A DNA stretch of 32,616 nucleotides. It comes from an archaeon. GTDB lineage: Archaea; Micrarchaeota; Micrarchaeia; CAILAH01. Position 1 is the stretch's first letter. Every line of letters begins with the position of its first letter. The position numbers and the translations under genes were made by a program. A model generated the notes under the pieces. That model made no database searches. It was not told the origin of the DNA and saw only the letters and a program-made list of their open reading frames with translations. The DNA is taken from positions 1 to 32,616 of the forward strand of contig JAJSAH010000019.1 in assembly GCA_024274875.1 (NCBI GenBank). Direction: 5' to 3'. This document shows positions 15,581 to 23,670 of this stretch, piece after piece.

Positions 15581-16039
15581 TTACTTTTTCAGCATATCTG
15601 TAACCACGGGGACAGCTACATCCTCACCATTAGCTGCTTTCCAGCCAACATAGAGCATGTAAAGCCATACCAAAATGCCAATCATAAAGAAGGACAGCAC
15701 AAACGCCACCACCCACAAAACAGCGGACTGCTTGCAGTGGAACACCGTTCTGTCTTCCTTATTCATAAGCCATAGCACCAAGCTACCTATTGGCGCAAAA
15801 AAGTATGCCAAAAACAAATCCCATCTTGTTTCTCCCATAGATTCACCTCTTTCATTAATATTAGGTTCTTCACCTACACCGGGCTTTGCTATCTCGCCTA
15901 TCACTACCATTTCGCTCTCTCCCTGATCAACCCTAAGCTTCTGGCTTTGCTCGCCAAGCAGCTTCCCCTTAAACGCGCCTTTCTTAGCGCCGGGCTTCTG
16001 CTTTGAAACTTTTTTCTTCTCTTTAAGAGGCAAGCCCAT
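15581..16039 (-). CDS. Tic20/DUF4870-like membrane protein
   Basis: The C-terminal 80 residues contain about three hydrophobic helices in the DUF4870/Tic20-like pattern: LFLAYFFAPIGSLVLWLMN, then VFHCKQSAVLWVVAFVLSFF and IGILVWLYMLYVGWKAANGE. The first 65 residues are basic, then acidic, and probably disordered and cytosolic. The function of the family in archaea is unknown. It is convergent with DUF424, with a 4-nt gap. Confidence 0.7.
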   Translation of the reverse strand: MGLPLKEKKKVSKQKPGAKKGAFKGKLLGEQSQKLRVDQGESEMVVIGEIAKPGVGEEPNINERGESMGETRWDLFLAYFFAPIGSLVLWLMNKEDRTVFHCKQSAVLWVVAFVLSFFMIGILVWLYMLYVGWKAANGEDVAVPVVTDMLKK

Positions 16040-16094
16040 AAAACAGGTTAGTTCAGAATATTTATAAATATTTCATGATTGCCATATTTAAAAA

Positions 16095-16445
16095 TTACAA
16101 GAGTTTCAGCGAACCTGTTAAAGGATGTATATCACTTCTCCGCGCCGGGCCGATCCCAAGAGCAGTCACAGTGCCTGGCTCAAGCTGAGTCAGCCCAGCA
16201 TCTCTTATGAGTGCGCACGGCAACTCATTGCGCGCGTTTTCATATATGCGCATTATTGCTTCTAAATCCGCCTTCAAAACAATCTTTTTCTCGCCTTGCA
16301 TCTTCCAATCAGAAACTATTCTTGGTGTCTCCTGCTTGGCCATTTCATATGCGCGAACTGCCGCATGGCATCCCTGAGCAACCGCCTTGCCTTTGCCCAT
16401 GTTCAAATCGCAGCGCACTATGATAACTTGCTCAATCTCGTCCAT
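16095..16445 (-). CDS. pth2: peptidyl-tRNA hydrolase, Pth2 type
   Basis: It releases tRNA from prematurely dropped peptidyl-tRNA. The archaeal/eukaryotic Pth2 signature is complete: IIVRCDLNMGKGKAVAQGCHAAV, then LPCALIRDAGLTQLEPGTVTALGIGPA and a terminal DIHPLTGSLKLL. The 116-residue length is standard. ATG at 16445 (MDEIEQ) is chosen over the longer ORF because the TATA element at 16466-16476 sits 26 nt upstream. Confidence 0.96.
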   Translation of the reverse strand: MDEIEQVIIVRCDLNMGKGKAVAQGCHAAVRAYEMAKQETPRIVSDWKMQGEKKIVLKADLEAIMRIYENARNELPCALIRDAGLTQLEPGTVTALGIGPARRSDIHPLTGSLKLL

Positions 16446-16465
16446 AAGGAAAATAACTTGCCAAA

Positions 16466-16476
16466 GTATTATATAC
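16466..16476. promoter_or_regulatory. shared bidirectional TATA element (pth2 / nurA)
   Basis: GTATTATATAC is nearly its own reverse complement. Its centre is 26 nt from the pth2 ATG (16445, minus) and 27 nt from the nurA ATG at 16498 (plus). No second TATA box is visible in the 52-bp gap. Confidence 0.6.
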
Positions 16477-16497
16477 ATTCAAATGCTAAGCGAATTC

Positions 16498-17475
16498 ATG
16501 AATGTGCAGGAGCTGGTAAGCACTCTTAGGAGAATTGAAGATGAACGAATAAAATGCGCTGACCAGATAAGAAATATGGGCATTATAAAAAAATGCCTCA
16601 GCAATGCAAATATGAATATTAGGGTAGGGGCGGTGGATGCCAGCATAGTTGCGCAGGAATTCCATTCATTCGATTTGATAATCACTAAAACCGCAGGAGC
16701 AGTGTTTGAATACAAGGATGGAAAACTCAAATCACATGAATATATTCCGTCATCGATACCTAATGAAAAATTGCATACGCACGGCACGATGGATTTGGTT
16801 GAGTTAAACCAGTATAGAAATCTCGTAAGATTGAATGAGGAGATCTCACTCGCGCAAGAAATCGCTGAGAAATGCGATATAATGTTCATAGATGGTAGTA
16901 TCGTCCCATTGCAAAGCGATAAGCCGTCAAATAATAGATTGAGAAAAATGTATGAGGAGCTAAAGGGAAAATACCTTAAACTGTTCTCAAAACACAACAG
17001 AAAAATTGCTGGGATTGTTAAAGACAGCAGAAGCAAGAGGTTCATTGAGGAGCATTTAGGAAAAGAGTGGGAACAGGTTGCAAGCAACAGCACGGATACA
17101 ACACTCCTGAACCTTTCATTGAAAAAAGGGGAGATGACTGAACCCCTAACATACAGCAAAGATGCAAAAATGAACAATGTGCTGAAGGATTTCATGCCAT
17201 ATGCAGAGGATATGAAAGTTACTTACATAAAAGCAGGAGAAAATGACTGGCCGATAAGAGTTGAAACTATAGGATATAATGAGGAACTTATGCAAAAAAT
17301 TTATGCGCTCTGTGCAATAAATGACAGCTATTCCTACCCAGCCATACTCATTGATGTAGATTTAAGGGCTATGATAGACCCTAAGCAAGTTGAGCAGATA
17401 TTTAATGATATACAAATTTCGCCATTTCTGAGGGATTCAAAGCTTCTGAGAAGAAATCGCCGTCCATTTAGGTAG
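16498..17475 (+). CDS. nurA: NurA-family nuclease
   Basis: NurA is a 5'-3' nuclease that works with the HerA helicase in DNA end resection. Family landmarks are RVGAVDASIV (first acidic motif), EYKDGKL, CDIMFIDGSIVP (second Asp), AGIVKDSRSKRF, and the closing YPAILIDVDLRAMID. At 325 residues the size is typical. ATG 16498 (MNVQEL) fits the TATA element; ATG 16483 is in frame, and the ORF-track start at 16387 would overlap pth2 deeply. HerA, Mre11 and Rad50, the usual neighbours, are not in the window. Confidence 0.85.
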   Translation: MNVQELVSTLRRIEDERIKCADQIRNMGIIKKCLSNANMNIRVGAVDASIVAQEFHSFDLIITKTAGAVFEYKDGKLKSHEYIPSSIPNEKLHTHGTMDLVELNQYRNLVRLNEEISLAQEIAEKCDIMFIDGSIVPLQSDKPSNNRLRKMYEELKGKYLKLFSKHNRKIAGIVKDSRSKRFIEEHLGKEWEQVASNSTDTTLLNLSLKKGEMTEPLTYSKDAKMNNVLKDFMPYAEDMKVTYIKAGENDWPIRVETIGYNEELMQKIYALCAINDSYSYPAILIDVDLRAMIDPKQVEQIFNDIQISPFLRDSKLLRRNRRPFR

Positions 17476-17511
17476 CAAAAGCTTATAAATATTTATGCCA
17501 AAAGTATTACT

Positions 17512-17598
17512 GTAGCTCCACTCCGAGTTGCGGCTATAAGCCGCGTAAGTACGCCACCGCCAGTCCGATGGGCTGGCCTAATTCTTTACGGGATGGAA
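17512..17598 (+). ncRNA. candidate structured non-coding RNA with a three-way junction
   Basis: A GC-rich island in an AT-rich gap. A TATA box (CTTATAAATA, 17482-17491) predicts a transcript start near 17512. The sequence folds into a closing stem (TCCACTCC 17517-17524 with GGGATGGA 17590-17597, extended by GAGTT 17525-17529 with AATTC 17580-17584), a 6-bp hairpin GCGGCT-ATA-AGCCGC (17530-17544) and an 8-bp hairpin GCCAGTCC-GAT-GGGCTGGC (17559-17577). A 14-nt linker joins the hairpins. It is not a tRNA, 5S rRNA or a C/D box RNA by motif. The next gene has its own TATA box at about 17602, so this is not simply its leader. Confidence 0.55.
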
Positions 17599-17631
17599 AT
17601 GTTTATATCCCAAACTAATTTGAATAGAATT

Positions 17632-18264
17632 ATGCGAGTGGTTGTATTAAGGCATTCATACAGGAAAAAGATTAAGTCTCCACGGCATGCGCCGTTCGCA
17701 AAACTGACATTTAAAGGGAAGATCGCTGCGCTGAAGGCAGGCAAACTGCTTTCAGAAGGATTCAAAAAAGCAGATGTAATTACAAGCAATGTGCACAGAT
17801 GCTACCAAACTGGCAGATTAATGAACCTGTTTATAAGAGGAAAAGTGATTCGAGAGAGCATAAACGCACTGCCTTCGTTGGGATATGTGGTAGAAAGCGA
17901 GTATTTGTTCTGGAATGAAAATTATAATCTTCCAAGCAGAGATAGCCCCTATTATGAGAGGTTCGCTGCATGGAGAAGGATGGGATGCATTAAATACTCG
18001 TTAAAAGAATTCGTGCATGAATTCATCGAATGGATGAGGAAAATGCAGAAAAATACAGTAATCATAACGCATGATTCGCATATTGCTCCAATACTTGAGC
18101 ACATGTCAATAAAATACTCCTTGCCTTATCGAAAAGAATTCACATTCCCAAACCCATTATCTGGATATGAAATCGAATTCAACGGCAGGAAAGAAATCAA
18201 AGAAATAAACCTGGTGAAAATAAGTAAAAAAATCGTTAGGGAAAATATATTGCCTAACCTTTAA
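17632..18264 (+). CDS. histidine phosphatase superfamily protein
   Basis: The phosphoglycerate-mutase-like fold is indicated by VVVLRHSYRKK (phospho-acceptor His, RHS in place of the common RHG), SNVHRCYQTGRLM (second Arg and Thr of the phosphate pocket) and VIITHDSHIAPI (catalytic His). Phosphatase activity is likely; the substrate is unknown. ATG 17632 is chosen because GTTTATATCC is centred 26 nt upstream; the ORF-track start 17593 would include the putative ncRNA end. It overlaps the end of the AIM24-like gene by 11 nt, convergently. Confidence 0.85.
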   Translation: MRVVVLRHSYRKKIKSPRHAPFAKLTFKGKIAALKAGKLLSEGFKKADVITSNVHRCYQTGRLMNLFIRGKVIRESINALPSLGYVVESEYLFWNENYNLPSRDSPYYERFAAWRRMGCIKYSLKEFVHEFIEWMRKMQKNTVIITHDSHIAPILEHMSIKYSLPYRKEFTFPNPLSGYEIEFNGRKEIKEINLVKISKKIVRENILPNL

Positions 18265-18919
18265 TGAATCTGCTCAAATATCTTGCAAGCGAGCTTGGGC
18301 TCTCCGTTTGATAATATACTTTTGCAGGCCCAGTTATTTTAAGCATAATTCCTTCGCCGCCAGCTATCTTACTGACAAGGCCTTTGCCCGCGATGAACCT
18401 CTCCATATTCGCATTCTCATCTACTCCAACAAAGCAGGAATTGTCTAAGTAGAATGTTTCCCCATCAACTAAATCCTTAACGAACATGCTCTCCGCGCCT
18501 GCTAAGTATAGTTTTCCCTTGCCGCTCGCGTGAAGGAACATCAGCCCTGCGCCTGCGCTCAAAGATGAGAGTCCACCGAATTTTGCGGAGATGTCTATAT
18601 CGCCAGCGTGCGCAAGATAGACTCCATCACCTAAAATCATAGCGCCATCCAAATCAACCTCAACTATCTCGCTGGGCAAGGTGGTTCCCAGTTCAACTAT
18701 TGCATCTTCAACAGCAGTGATTTTGTTTATGAATGCGCTTTCACCACCACCAAGCATTCTTAACGCGCCTGATGCCAATCCACCTGCAAGTTCGCTCTTT
18801 ATCTCAACTTCTCCAGAAGATGAAATTATCGCACCAGGCTCTGCATTTATGCGCTCGCCCTTATTCAATTTCGCAACCAAAAGATGACCTATTGTTGTCT
18901 TCTTGATTTCAACTTCCAT
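18254..18919 (-). CDS. AIM24 / TIGR00266 family protein
   Basis: The whole length matches the AIM24-like beta-sandwich family: an early GERINAEPGAIISSS, then FINKITA, DGVYLAHAGDIDIS, FVGVDENANMERFIAGKGL and EGIMLKITGPAKVYYQTES. The family is widespread, and its biochemical role in prokaryotes is unsettled. ATG 18919 (MEVEIK) follows GGTGA by 4 nt. It overlaps the cutA stop as TAATG, so the two genes are translated together. Confidence 0.85.
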   Translation of the reverse strand: MEVEIKKTTIGHLLVAKLNKGERINAEPGAIISSSGEVEIKSELAGGLASGALRMLGGGESAFINKITAVEDAIVELGTTLPSEIVEVDLDGAMILGDGVYLAHAGDIDISAKFGGLSSLSAGAGLMFLHASGKGKLYLAGAESMFVKDLVDGETFYLDNSCFVGVDENANMERFIAGKGLVSKIAGGEGIMLKITGPAKVYYQTESPSSLARYLSRFIKG

Positions 18920-19230
18920 TATCTCACCTTTGTATTGTTTCGCACCCATTCATTAAATTGTTTAGTGGAATCAACATTCCACCAGAGTATAGCGGGCAGA
19001 TCATAAGGGTGGTTTTCCTCTATCATGCGAATTGCCGTAGTTCTTCTGCGCTTGGCAGTTTTTACCAACAGCACATGCTCTCTTGACTTTTCGAGTTTGC
19101 CTTTCCATTCATAAACGCTGTATGATTGAATTATGTTAACGCAGGCGGCTAACCGATGCTTCACCAACAACCTTGCAACTTTTGAAGCAGATCGCAGGCC
19201 TGGAAAAGGAGAGTATATTATCGTGACCAT
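18919..19230 (-). CDS. cutA: CutA1-family divalent-cation tolerance protein
   Basis: CutA proteins are small trimeric proteins linked to metal tolerance; their exact role is debated. The signature RLLVKHRLAACVNIIQSYSVYEWKGKLEKSREHVLLVKT is clear, as is the C-terminal HPYDLPAILWWNVD. At 103 residues the length is standard. It is divergent from tRNA-Cys by 62 bp. Confidence 0.95.
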   Translation of the reverse strand: MVTIIYSPFPGLRSASKVARLLVKHRLAACVNIIQSYSVYEWKGKLEKSREHVLLVKTAKRRRTTAIRMIEENHPYDLPAILWWNVDSTKQFNEWVRNNTKVR

Positions 19231-19292
19231 ATGTTAAATCTGCCGCAAAACAATAAAAATTATGCCTGCATAAAATTGCTAAGGCAGTAAAT

Positions 19293-19445
19293 GCCGAGGT
19301 GGCAGAAAGGCTATGCGACCGGCTGCAGACGAAGGGCCCACAGCGCGGCCCTTCGCAACATGGTCGTTTGCACATATCGGTTTTATGACCGTATGGAATG
19401 ATTAGCTGAAACCGGTATACGGGAGTTCAAATCTCCCCCTCGGCT
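19293..19445 (+). tRNA. tRNA-Cys (anticodon GCA) with an 82-nt intron
   Basis: Acceptor GCCGAGG pairs with CCTCGGC, the discriminator is T (typical of tRNA-Cys), and the T arm is GGGAG-TTCAAAT-CTCCC. Anticodon stem ACCGG/CCGGT encloses loop CTGCAG+A with anticodon GCA. The intron (19329-19410) lies at the 37/38 position. It contains a perfect 8-bp hairpin GAAGGGCC/GGCCCTTC and a weaker second hairpin. The bulge-helix-bulge is relaxed: CTGC against GCTG has one T-T mismatch, with bulges AGA and AAA. The last 19 nt overlap, antisense, the end of the lipoprotein gene. Confidence 0.92.
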
Positions 19446-20287
19446 CTTTCAGGATTATTAATCAAAACGGCTTGAACTTCTCCATCCCCGTTTATGCATA
19501 TTACATCGGATTTTTCATCTGGGAGTATGCAAAGCAAGTCATCGTTTATATCTATGCGCGGGCGCCCAAGCTCGCTCACATTGTTCAATGGGACATATTT
19601 AACAACATTCTCATTTGGGTCTATAATGTATGCATTCTTAAAGCCCTTGCCAACGACAACAACGCTCCCGCTTGCATTAGTATCCAAAACAGGATGAATT
19701 ATGCGATCAATATCTTCATGTTCAAGCACAAGATTCAGCCCGATCTCTCTAACAACTCCATCTGGATGCGCAATATACAAACTGCGCGCTCCGTTCGCAA
19801 TAATGTACACATTACCTCTGTTTGAACCTATGCTCACAGGTTCATTCATGCTAACGCTAACTTCCGCGCGCATCACTTCCTTTGTTGATTTATGTATTCT
19901 AAATAAAGTGCTGCCTGCTGAACGGGCAACGAGCACATGCACATAAAGCTTATCTGCAGTTATGTAAGGAGATCCATCCATAACACCATTTATTTTGAGC
20001 AAGTTAATATCTGTCTTGCCTTTGCCTATCAATAGCATTGAGCCGTTGGAGATTTTTGCAGAATAAAACTCTCTGCCATACTTGCATGAACTGCGCACAA
20101 AAAACAATTTCCAGAGCCCATTCACATCTCTCTCAGTAATTCTGCTTACTTCCGCAGGCCTGCGCGGGGCTGTTGATGAACACTTGCACCCACCGAAAGC
20201 CAATAGGGATGCTGCGCAAAACGCAAACGCGCTCTTCCTTGCTGCGCTCATTGCCCTGCGCCGCTTTATTCGCATCATATTTCCCAT
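19427..20287 (-). CDS. predicted lipoprotein of unknown function, possibly beta-propeller
   Basis: The N-terminus has a basic start (IKRRR), a hydrophobic stretch (SAFAFCAASLLAFG) and a lipobox-like GGC, so export and lipid anchoring are likely. The rest consists of repeated beta-rich blocks such as GNVYIIANGARSLYIAHPDG, GKGFKNAYIIDPNENVVK and DDLLCILPDEKSDVICINGDGE, suggesting a propeller-like fold. No family is recognised. The start overlaps the end of the upstream gene, and ATG 20278 is an alternative. Unusually, its last six codons and stop are the antisense of the tRNA-Cys 3' end. Confidence 0.72.
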   Translation of the reverse strand: MGNMMRIKRRRAMSAARKSAFAFCAASLLAFGGCKCSSTAPRRPAEVSRITERDVNGLWKLFFVRSSCKYGREFYSAKISNGSMLLIGKGKTDINLLKINGVMDGSPYITADKLYVHVLVARSAGSTLFRIHKSTKEVMRAEVSVSMNEPVSIGSNRGNVYIIANGARSLYIAHPDGVVREIGLNLVLEHEDIDRIIHPVLDTNASGSVVVVGKGFKNAYIIDPNENVVKYVPLNNVSELGRPRIDINDDLLCILPDEKSDVICINGDGEVQAVLINNPERAEGEI

Positions 20288-20784
20288 TCCCCGACATAGC
20301 TCGGATCCAGATTATCTATTTTATTCCAAGTGAAAAATTTCTTATCAACAACTTTCATCTCAGCAACAACCTCACCCTTGGGCTTTTTCTGCTGGAACAC
20401 TGCGCGATACAACAAATCAGCGTTCCTATCTCCAGACGCTTTAAGCTTTTTCAAATGGTAAAATTTTGCTTCAATGTATGCATACAATCTCACATTGCCT
20501 TCCTTGTCCACGGCAAGCTTAAATGAAAAATAATTTATCAAATCTCTGTGCGCTCTCAGCGCAGTTAAGAATTCTTGAGCTTCATACTGCTTCCCGCCAA
20601 CATTTATCGTCCCGAACTTTGACATAAGGTCATTCACAGAACCATCCAAACCATGCTCATAAATAAAATCTTCTATCCTTGAATCCTTGTAATAATGCCA
20701 AAAAAGAAACCTGTTCTGCTCCAATGTCCCCAGCGTTTTTCCTTTTTCAAAGCGGGTCTGCTCCTGCGGTTCTTGGTATCTCAT
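20275..20784 (-). CDS. conserved-looking protein of unknown function
   Basis: The family is not recognised. The 169-residue protein is soluble with mixed helix and strand content. It has aromatic-rich segments (NRFLFWHYYKDSRIEDFIYEH) and ends KFFTWNKIDNLDPSYVGEWEI. GGTGA lies 4-5 nt before the ATG, and GTTTAAATAG upstream could be its TATA box. Its end overlaps the lipoprotein start, so the pair is probably one operon. Confidence 0.72.
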   Translation of the reverse strand: MRYQEPQEQTRFEKGKTLGTLEQNRFLFWHYYKDSRIEDFIYEHGLDGSVNDLMSKFGTINVGGKQYEAQEFLTALRAHRDLINYFSFKLAVDKEGNVRLYAYIEAKFYHLKKLKASGDRNADLLYRAVFQQKKPKGEVVAEMKVVDKKFFTWNKIDNLDPSYVGEWEI

Positions 20785-20816
20785 TATATCACCTTTTTGT
20801 AGATATATACAACTAT

Positions 20817-21374
20817 TTAAACATATCGGTTCAGCTTAGTTTTAATCTTTCTAAGAGCAGCGATTCTGTGTTCAGCCGCATCGCGCAGTTTTGACGCATT
20901 ATGCTCAAACTCATGAAGGATTATTTCATTGCCTAATGATTCAGCATCTGCGCGCATTTCATCTATTTTTTGCATGATATATTCTATCGCGCAGTCTTCA
21001 GGGAATGAAAGCTCCTCTTCCATCCACCTAAACAATGCATTCATATTCTTCTCTTCTTTAGAAATGCCTGCCGCTGCAGAAGAGTACTCTTTAAGAGGGT
21101 CATCTAAAATGCGCCTCAACCTAACCATATCGTCTTCTATGAGAAAAGCGCCTTCCCCTTTGGACAATCTTACCCAGTATTTGCGCGTCTTGGATTTTAA
21201 CGCACCAACCAAATACAAGGCAGTTATTTTTCTTGATGTGGGCATGCGCGCAGTATGAATGCTTTTCTCAATCGCATCTAAACGCCTAAGCACATCTTTC
21301 TTTGCGGGTTTGCGCTTTGAGAGCTTGCCCAATACCCCTAGTTCAACCACGCCGAACGAAACATCTTTGTCCAT
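20817..21374 (-). CDS. helical protein of unknown function
   Basis: The 185-residue product is almost wholly helical, with a basic first third (LGKLSKRKPAKKDVLRRLDAI) and a coiled-coil-like end (ASKLRDAAEHRIAALRKIKTKL). There is no signal peptide or membrane segment. No family is recognised. It sits 24 nt downstream of the PH-like membrane protein gene in the same direction and may be co-transcribed with it. Confidence 0.68.
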   Translation of the reverse strand: MDKDVSFGVVELGVLGKLSKRKPAKKDVLRRLDAIEKSIHTARMPTSRKITALYLVGALKSKTRKYWVRLSKGEGAFLIEDDMVRLRRILDDPLKEYSSAAAGISKEEKNMNALFRWMEEELSFPEDCAIEYIMQKIDEMRADAESLGNEIILHEFEHNASKLRDAAEHRIAALRKIKTKLNRYV

Positions 21375-21398
21375 GCAATCACAGTAATAAATACGCCA

Positions 21399-21878
21399 TT
21401 ATCTTTTAAAATCATCTGGCCCGCGTATATCCTTCCTGATGATAAGCTCAATCGCATTCTCAATGCTTTCTATGTACTCAACGCCAATGCAGTGCAAGCT
21501 CATGGTGGGTTTGTCTCTGGCAGCATGCTTTAAAACCATCGTTGCAGTGCCAGCAAGCTTATCTAACAGACCAGCATGTATTTCATAACTCTGTATTCTG
21601 CGTATGGGCATTTTATGAACGCTGTCTGTTACAAACCTCTTTGATTTTTCAACTGAAGTATCGGTAATTTTATAGGTATAAAAAGAGAGGGCCATCATAC
21701 GCATGAACACATAAACAACTCCAAGGAAAATCAGGCTGTCTACCACCCAAAAATAGTGGACTCCTTCTAAGTACAAATATGCAGAGATAATAATGGCCAC
21801 CGCTATGAGCGCAGCAATGATTAGCGCATAACCTCTCAGCTTAGGCTTTACGATAAAATAGGTCCTTGCGCTGCTCAT
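21399..21878 (-). CDS. membrane protein with bacterial PH-like (DUF304/bPH2) domain
   Basis: Two adjacent hydrophobic helices (YALIIAALIAVAIIISAYLYL and VDSLIFLGVVYVFMRMMAL) are followed by a cytosolic PH-like domain. Its typical beginning is SFYTYKITDTSVEKSKRFVTDSVHKMPIRRIQSYEI, and then LDKLAGTATMVLKHA. Such proteins are membrane-associated with unclear roles. The length of 159 residues is typical. Confidence 0.75.
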   Translation of the reverse strand: MSSARTYFIVKPKLRGYALIIAALIAVAIIISAYLYLEGVHYFWVVDSLIFLGVVYVFMRMMALSFYTYKITDTSVEKSKRFVTDSVHKMPIRRIQSYEIHAGLLDKLAGTATMVLKHAARDKPTMSLHCIGVEYIESIENAIELIIRKDIRGPDDFKR

Positions 21879-21999
21879 TGCTTATATTATGCATGCAAAA
21901 ATTATTATTAGAAGTGGGAGTTTAGAAAAGTTTATAAATGTTATGAAAGAGAGTATTAGCTGCACGTAAGTTTTAAATAAGTATCTTAGAGGTGTATGA

Positions 22000-22923
22000 A
22001 TGGCTGAAAAAAAATGTCCTGAATGTACCGGAACGAAAATTATACAAGATTATGAGCGTGGAGAGCTCATTTGCGCTACCTGCGGGTTGGTTATTAGTGA
22101 TAGTATGGTTGATGAGGGTCCTGAATGGAGGGCGTTCGATTCGCAGCAAAGAGACAAGCGCGCTAGAACCGGCGCGCCGATAAAACTTATGAGGCCTAAC
22201 AAAGGTTTGAGCACTGAGATTGACCAGTATAACAGAGATATAAGAGGCGCAAAAATCACAACGAAAAAACAGGCGCAACTATACAGAATGAGAAAATGGC
22301 ATAAAAGAAGCAGCATACAAAGCTCGGTTGAAAGAAATCTTGCGATAGCATTGACCGAACTTGATAAGATTGCGTCTTACCTGGGGTTGCATGAGTCCAT
22401 AAGAGAAGAAGCCGCGCTGATGTACAGGAGATGCATAGAGAAGGGTGTGAGAGGAAAGAATATTGAAGCGCTTGTAGCAGCTGTTATATATGCAGTATGC
22501 AGGCAAAGAAACATGCCGAGAACGCTTGCAGAAATCGCGCAGGTGTCGGGAGTTAAAAGAAAAGACATCGGAAGAACTTACAGAATACTTGTAAGCGAAC
22601 TGAAAATAGGAATTCCGCTCGCAAATCCGCTGCATTATGTCCCAAGATTCGTTACCGCACTGGGATTAAGCGGAAGAGTGCAGGAGACCGCTATTGATAT
22701 ACTTAAAGATGCGATAGATAGGAAACTTATATCAGGAAGGGGCCCCACAGGGCTTGCTGCGGCAGCAGTGTACGCCTCATGCCTGCACCATAATGAACAG
22801 AGAACCCAAAAAGAAGTTGCAGAAGCTGCGGGAATTACGGAAGTTACAATAAGGAACAGGTTTAAAGAGCTTAAAGACACTCTTAAACTCGACCTGCCTG
22901 AGATAGAGGCACCATACGCATGA
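22000..22923 (+). CDS. tfb: transcription initiation factor TFB (TFIIB)
   Basis: TFB recruits RNA polymerase to TBP on TATA promoters. The N-terminal zinc ribbon has CPEC (6-9) and CATC (about 25-28). The B-reader/linker DEGPEWRAFDSQQRDKRARTGAPI follows, then two cyclin repeats, with the second carrying the HTH-like TQKEVAEAAGITEVTIRNRFKEL. ATG 22000 is preceded by GAGGTG at 5 nt spacing; ATG 21996 opens only a two-codon frame. Upstream are two TATA-like elements, TTTATAAATG (21931-21940) and TTTTAAATAA (21971-21980). The stop overlaps the GTPase start. Confidence 0.97.
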   Translation: MAEKKCPECTGTKIIQDYERGELICATCGLVISDSMVDEGPEWRAFDSQQRDKRARTGAPIKLMRPNKGLSTEIDQYNRDIRGAKITTKKQAQLYRMRKWHKRSSIQSSVERNLAIALTELDKIASYLGLHESIREEAALMYRRCIEKGVRGKNIEALVAAVIYAVCRQRNMPRTLAEIAQVSGVKRKDIGRTYRILVSELKIGIPLANPLHYVPRFVTALGLSGRVQETAIDILKDAIDRKLISGRGPTGLAAAAVYASCLHHNEQRTQKEVAEAAGITEVTIRNRFKELKDTLKLDLPEIEAPYA

Positions 22924-23645
22924 AAGCAATAGATGCAATACGAAGAGAATGCGATGTAATTATAAGGGTTGCTGATCCGCGCAACCTAAAAACTCTTTTT
23001 CCATTCAAAACCCGAAAACGAATAATCATCGTGTTCAATAAGATAGATATTTGCCCTAAGAATGTGTTGGATGCACTGCGCAAGAAATACAGACAGGCAG
23101 TGTTCGTTTCAACAAGGACGCGCAAAGGAAAAAGAACTCTGCTTAGCAAGCTCTCAATGATTGCGAAATCTGAAAAACGCCTTATCAGAGTAGGGGTCAT
23201 AGGATATCCAAATGTTGGGAAATCATCGCTTATAAACATGCTGAGAGGCAGAAGGTCTGCAAGAGTAAGCGCAACACCTGGGGAAACAAAAGGAATTCAA
23301 TGGCTGAAAATTAAGGAGAATATATTGATGTATGATACGCCCGGAGTGGTAATAAATAGGGCAAGGATGAGCGAATCTGAACTTGTCAGCTCGTTCGTCA
23401 TTAGCCCAAGCAAAATAAAGAACCCAGAAGCAGCCGCTGAACGCATAATAGTTGATGTGATGAAAAAGCGCGGTGTTGAATTCCTGCGCAAGCATTACAA
23501 ACTGAACTTAAACAGTTCTGAATCTCCATCAAAGATTATTGAGAAAATCGCTAAACGGCAGGGGATGCTTCTTAAAAGGGGCGAGCTTGATCTGGACAGA
23601 GCCGCAAAAAAAATTATTATGGATAGGCAGAAAGGTAAGATATAA
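22920..23645 (+). CDS. circularly permuted GTPase, YlqF/Nog2-like ribosome biogenesis factor
   Basis: The GTPase motifs occur in permuted order: G4 FNKIDI first, then G1 GYPNVGKSSLIN, G2 ATPGETKGIQ and G3 YDTPGVV. This is the MMR1/HSR1-type arrangement found in large-subunit assembly GTPases. The C-terminal region is helical and basic. ATG overlaps the tfb stop as ATGA, so the two are coupled. Pairing with tfb would link transcription and ribosome assembly genes in one mRNA. Confidence 0.9.
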   Translation: MKAIDAIRRECDVIIRVADPRNLKTLFPFKTRKRIIIVFNKIDICPKNVLDALRKKYRQAVFVSTRTRKGKRTLLSKLSMIAKSEKRLIRVGVIGYPNVGKSSLINMLRGRRSARVSATPGETKGIQWLKIKENILMYDTPGVVINRARMSESELVSSFVISPSKIKNPEAAAERIIVDVMKKRGVEFLRKHYKLNLNSSESPSKIIEKIAKRQGMLLKRGELDLDRAAKKIIMDRQKGKI

Positions 23646-23670
23646 AAATATAAATTATCGATGCTGAAAT

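Noticed and set aside
16479-17195. 238-residue ORF opposite nurA
   Set aside because: Antisense shadow, rich in Ser and Phe, without promoter or Shine-Dalgarno; nurA motifs lie on the plus strand.
17512-17598. Considered a split or permuted tRNA, or a 5S rRNA fragment
   Set aside because: There is no T-arm GTTC signature, no acceptor-like 7-bp stem and no anticodon arm on either strand.
17473-17632. The nurA frame stays open after its TAG all the way into the histidine phosphatase, suggesting a readthrough fusion
   Set aside because: The joining stretch is not protein-like, contains two TATA boxes and the folded RNA candidate, and both proteins have complete natural ends. The open frame is probably chance in a GC-rich stretch.
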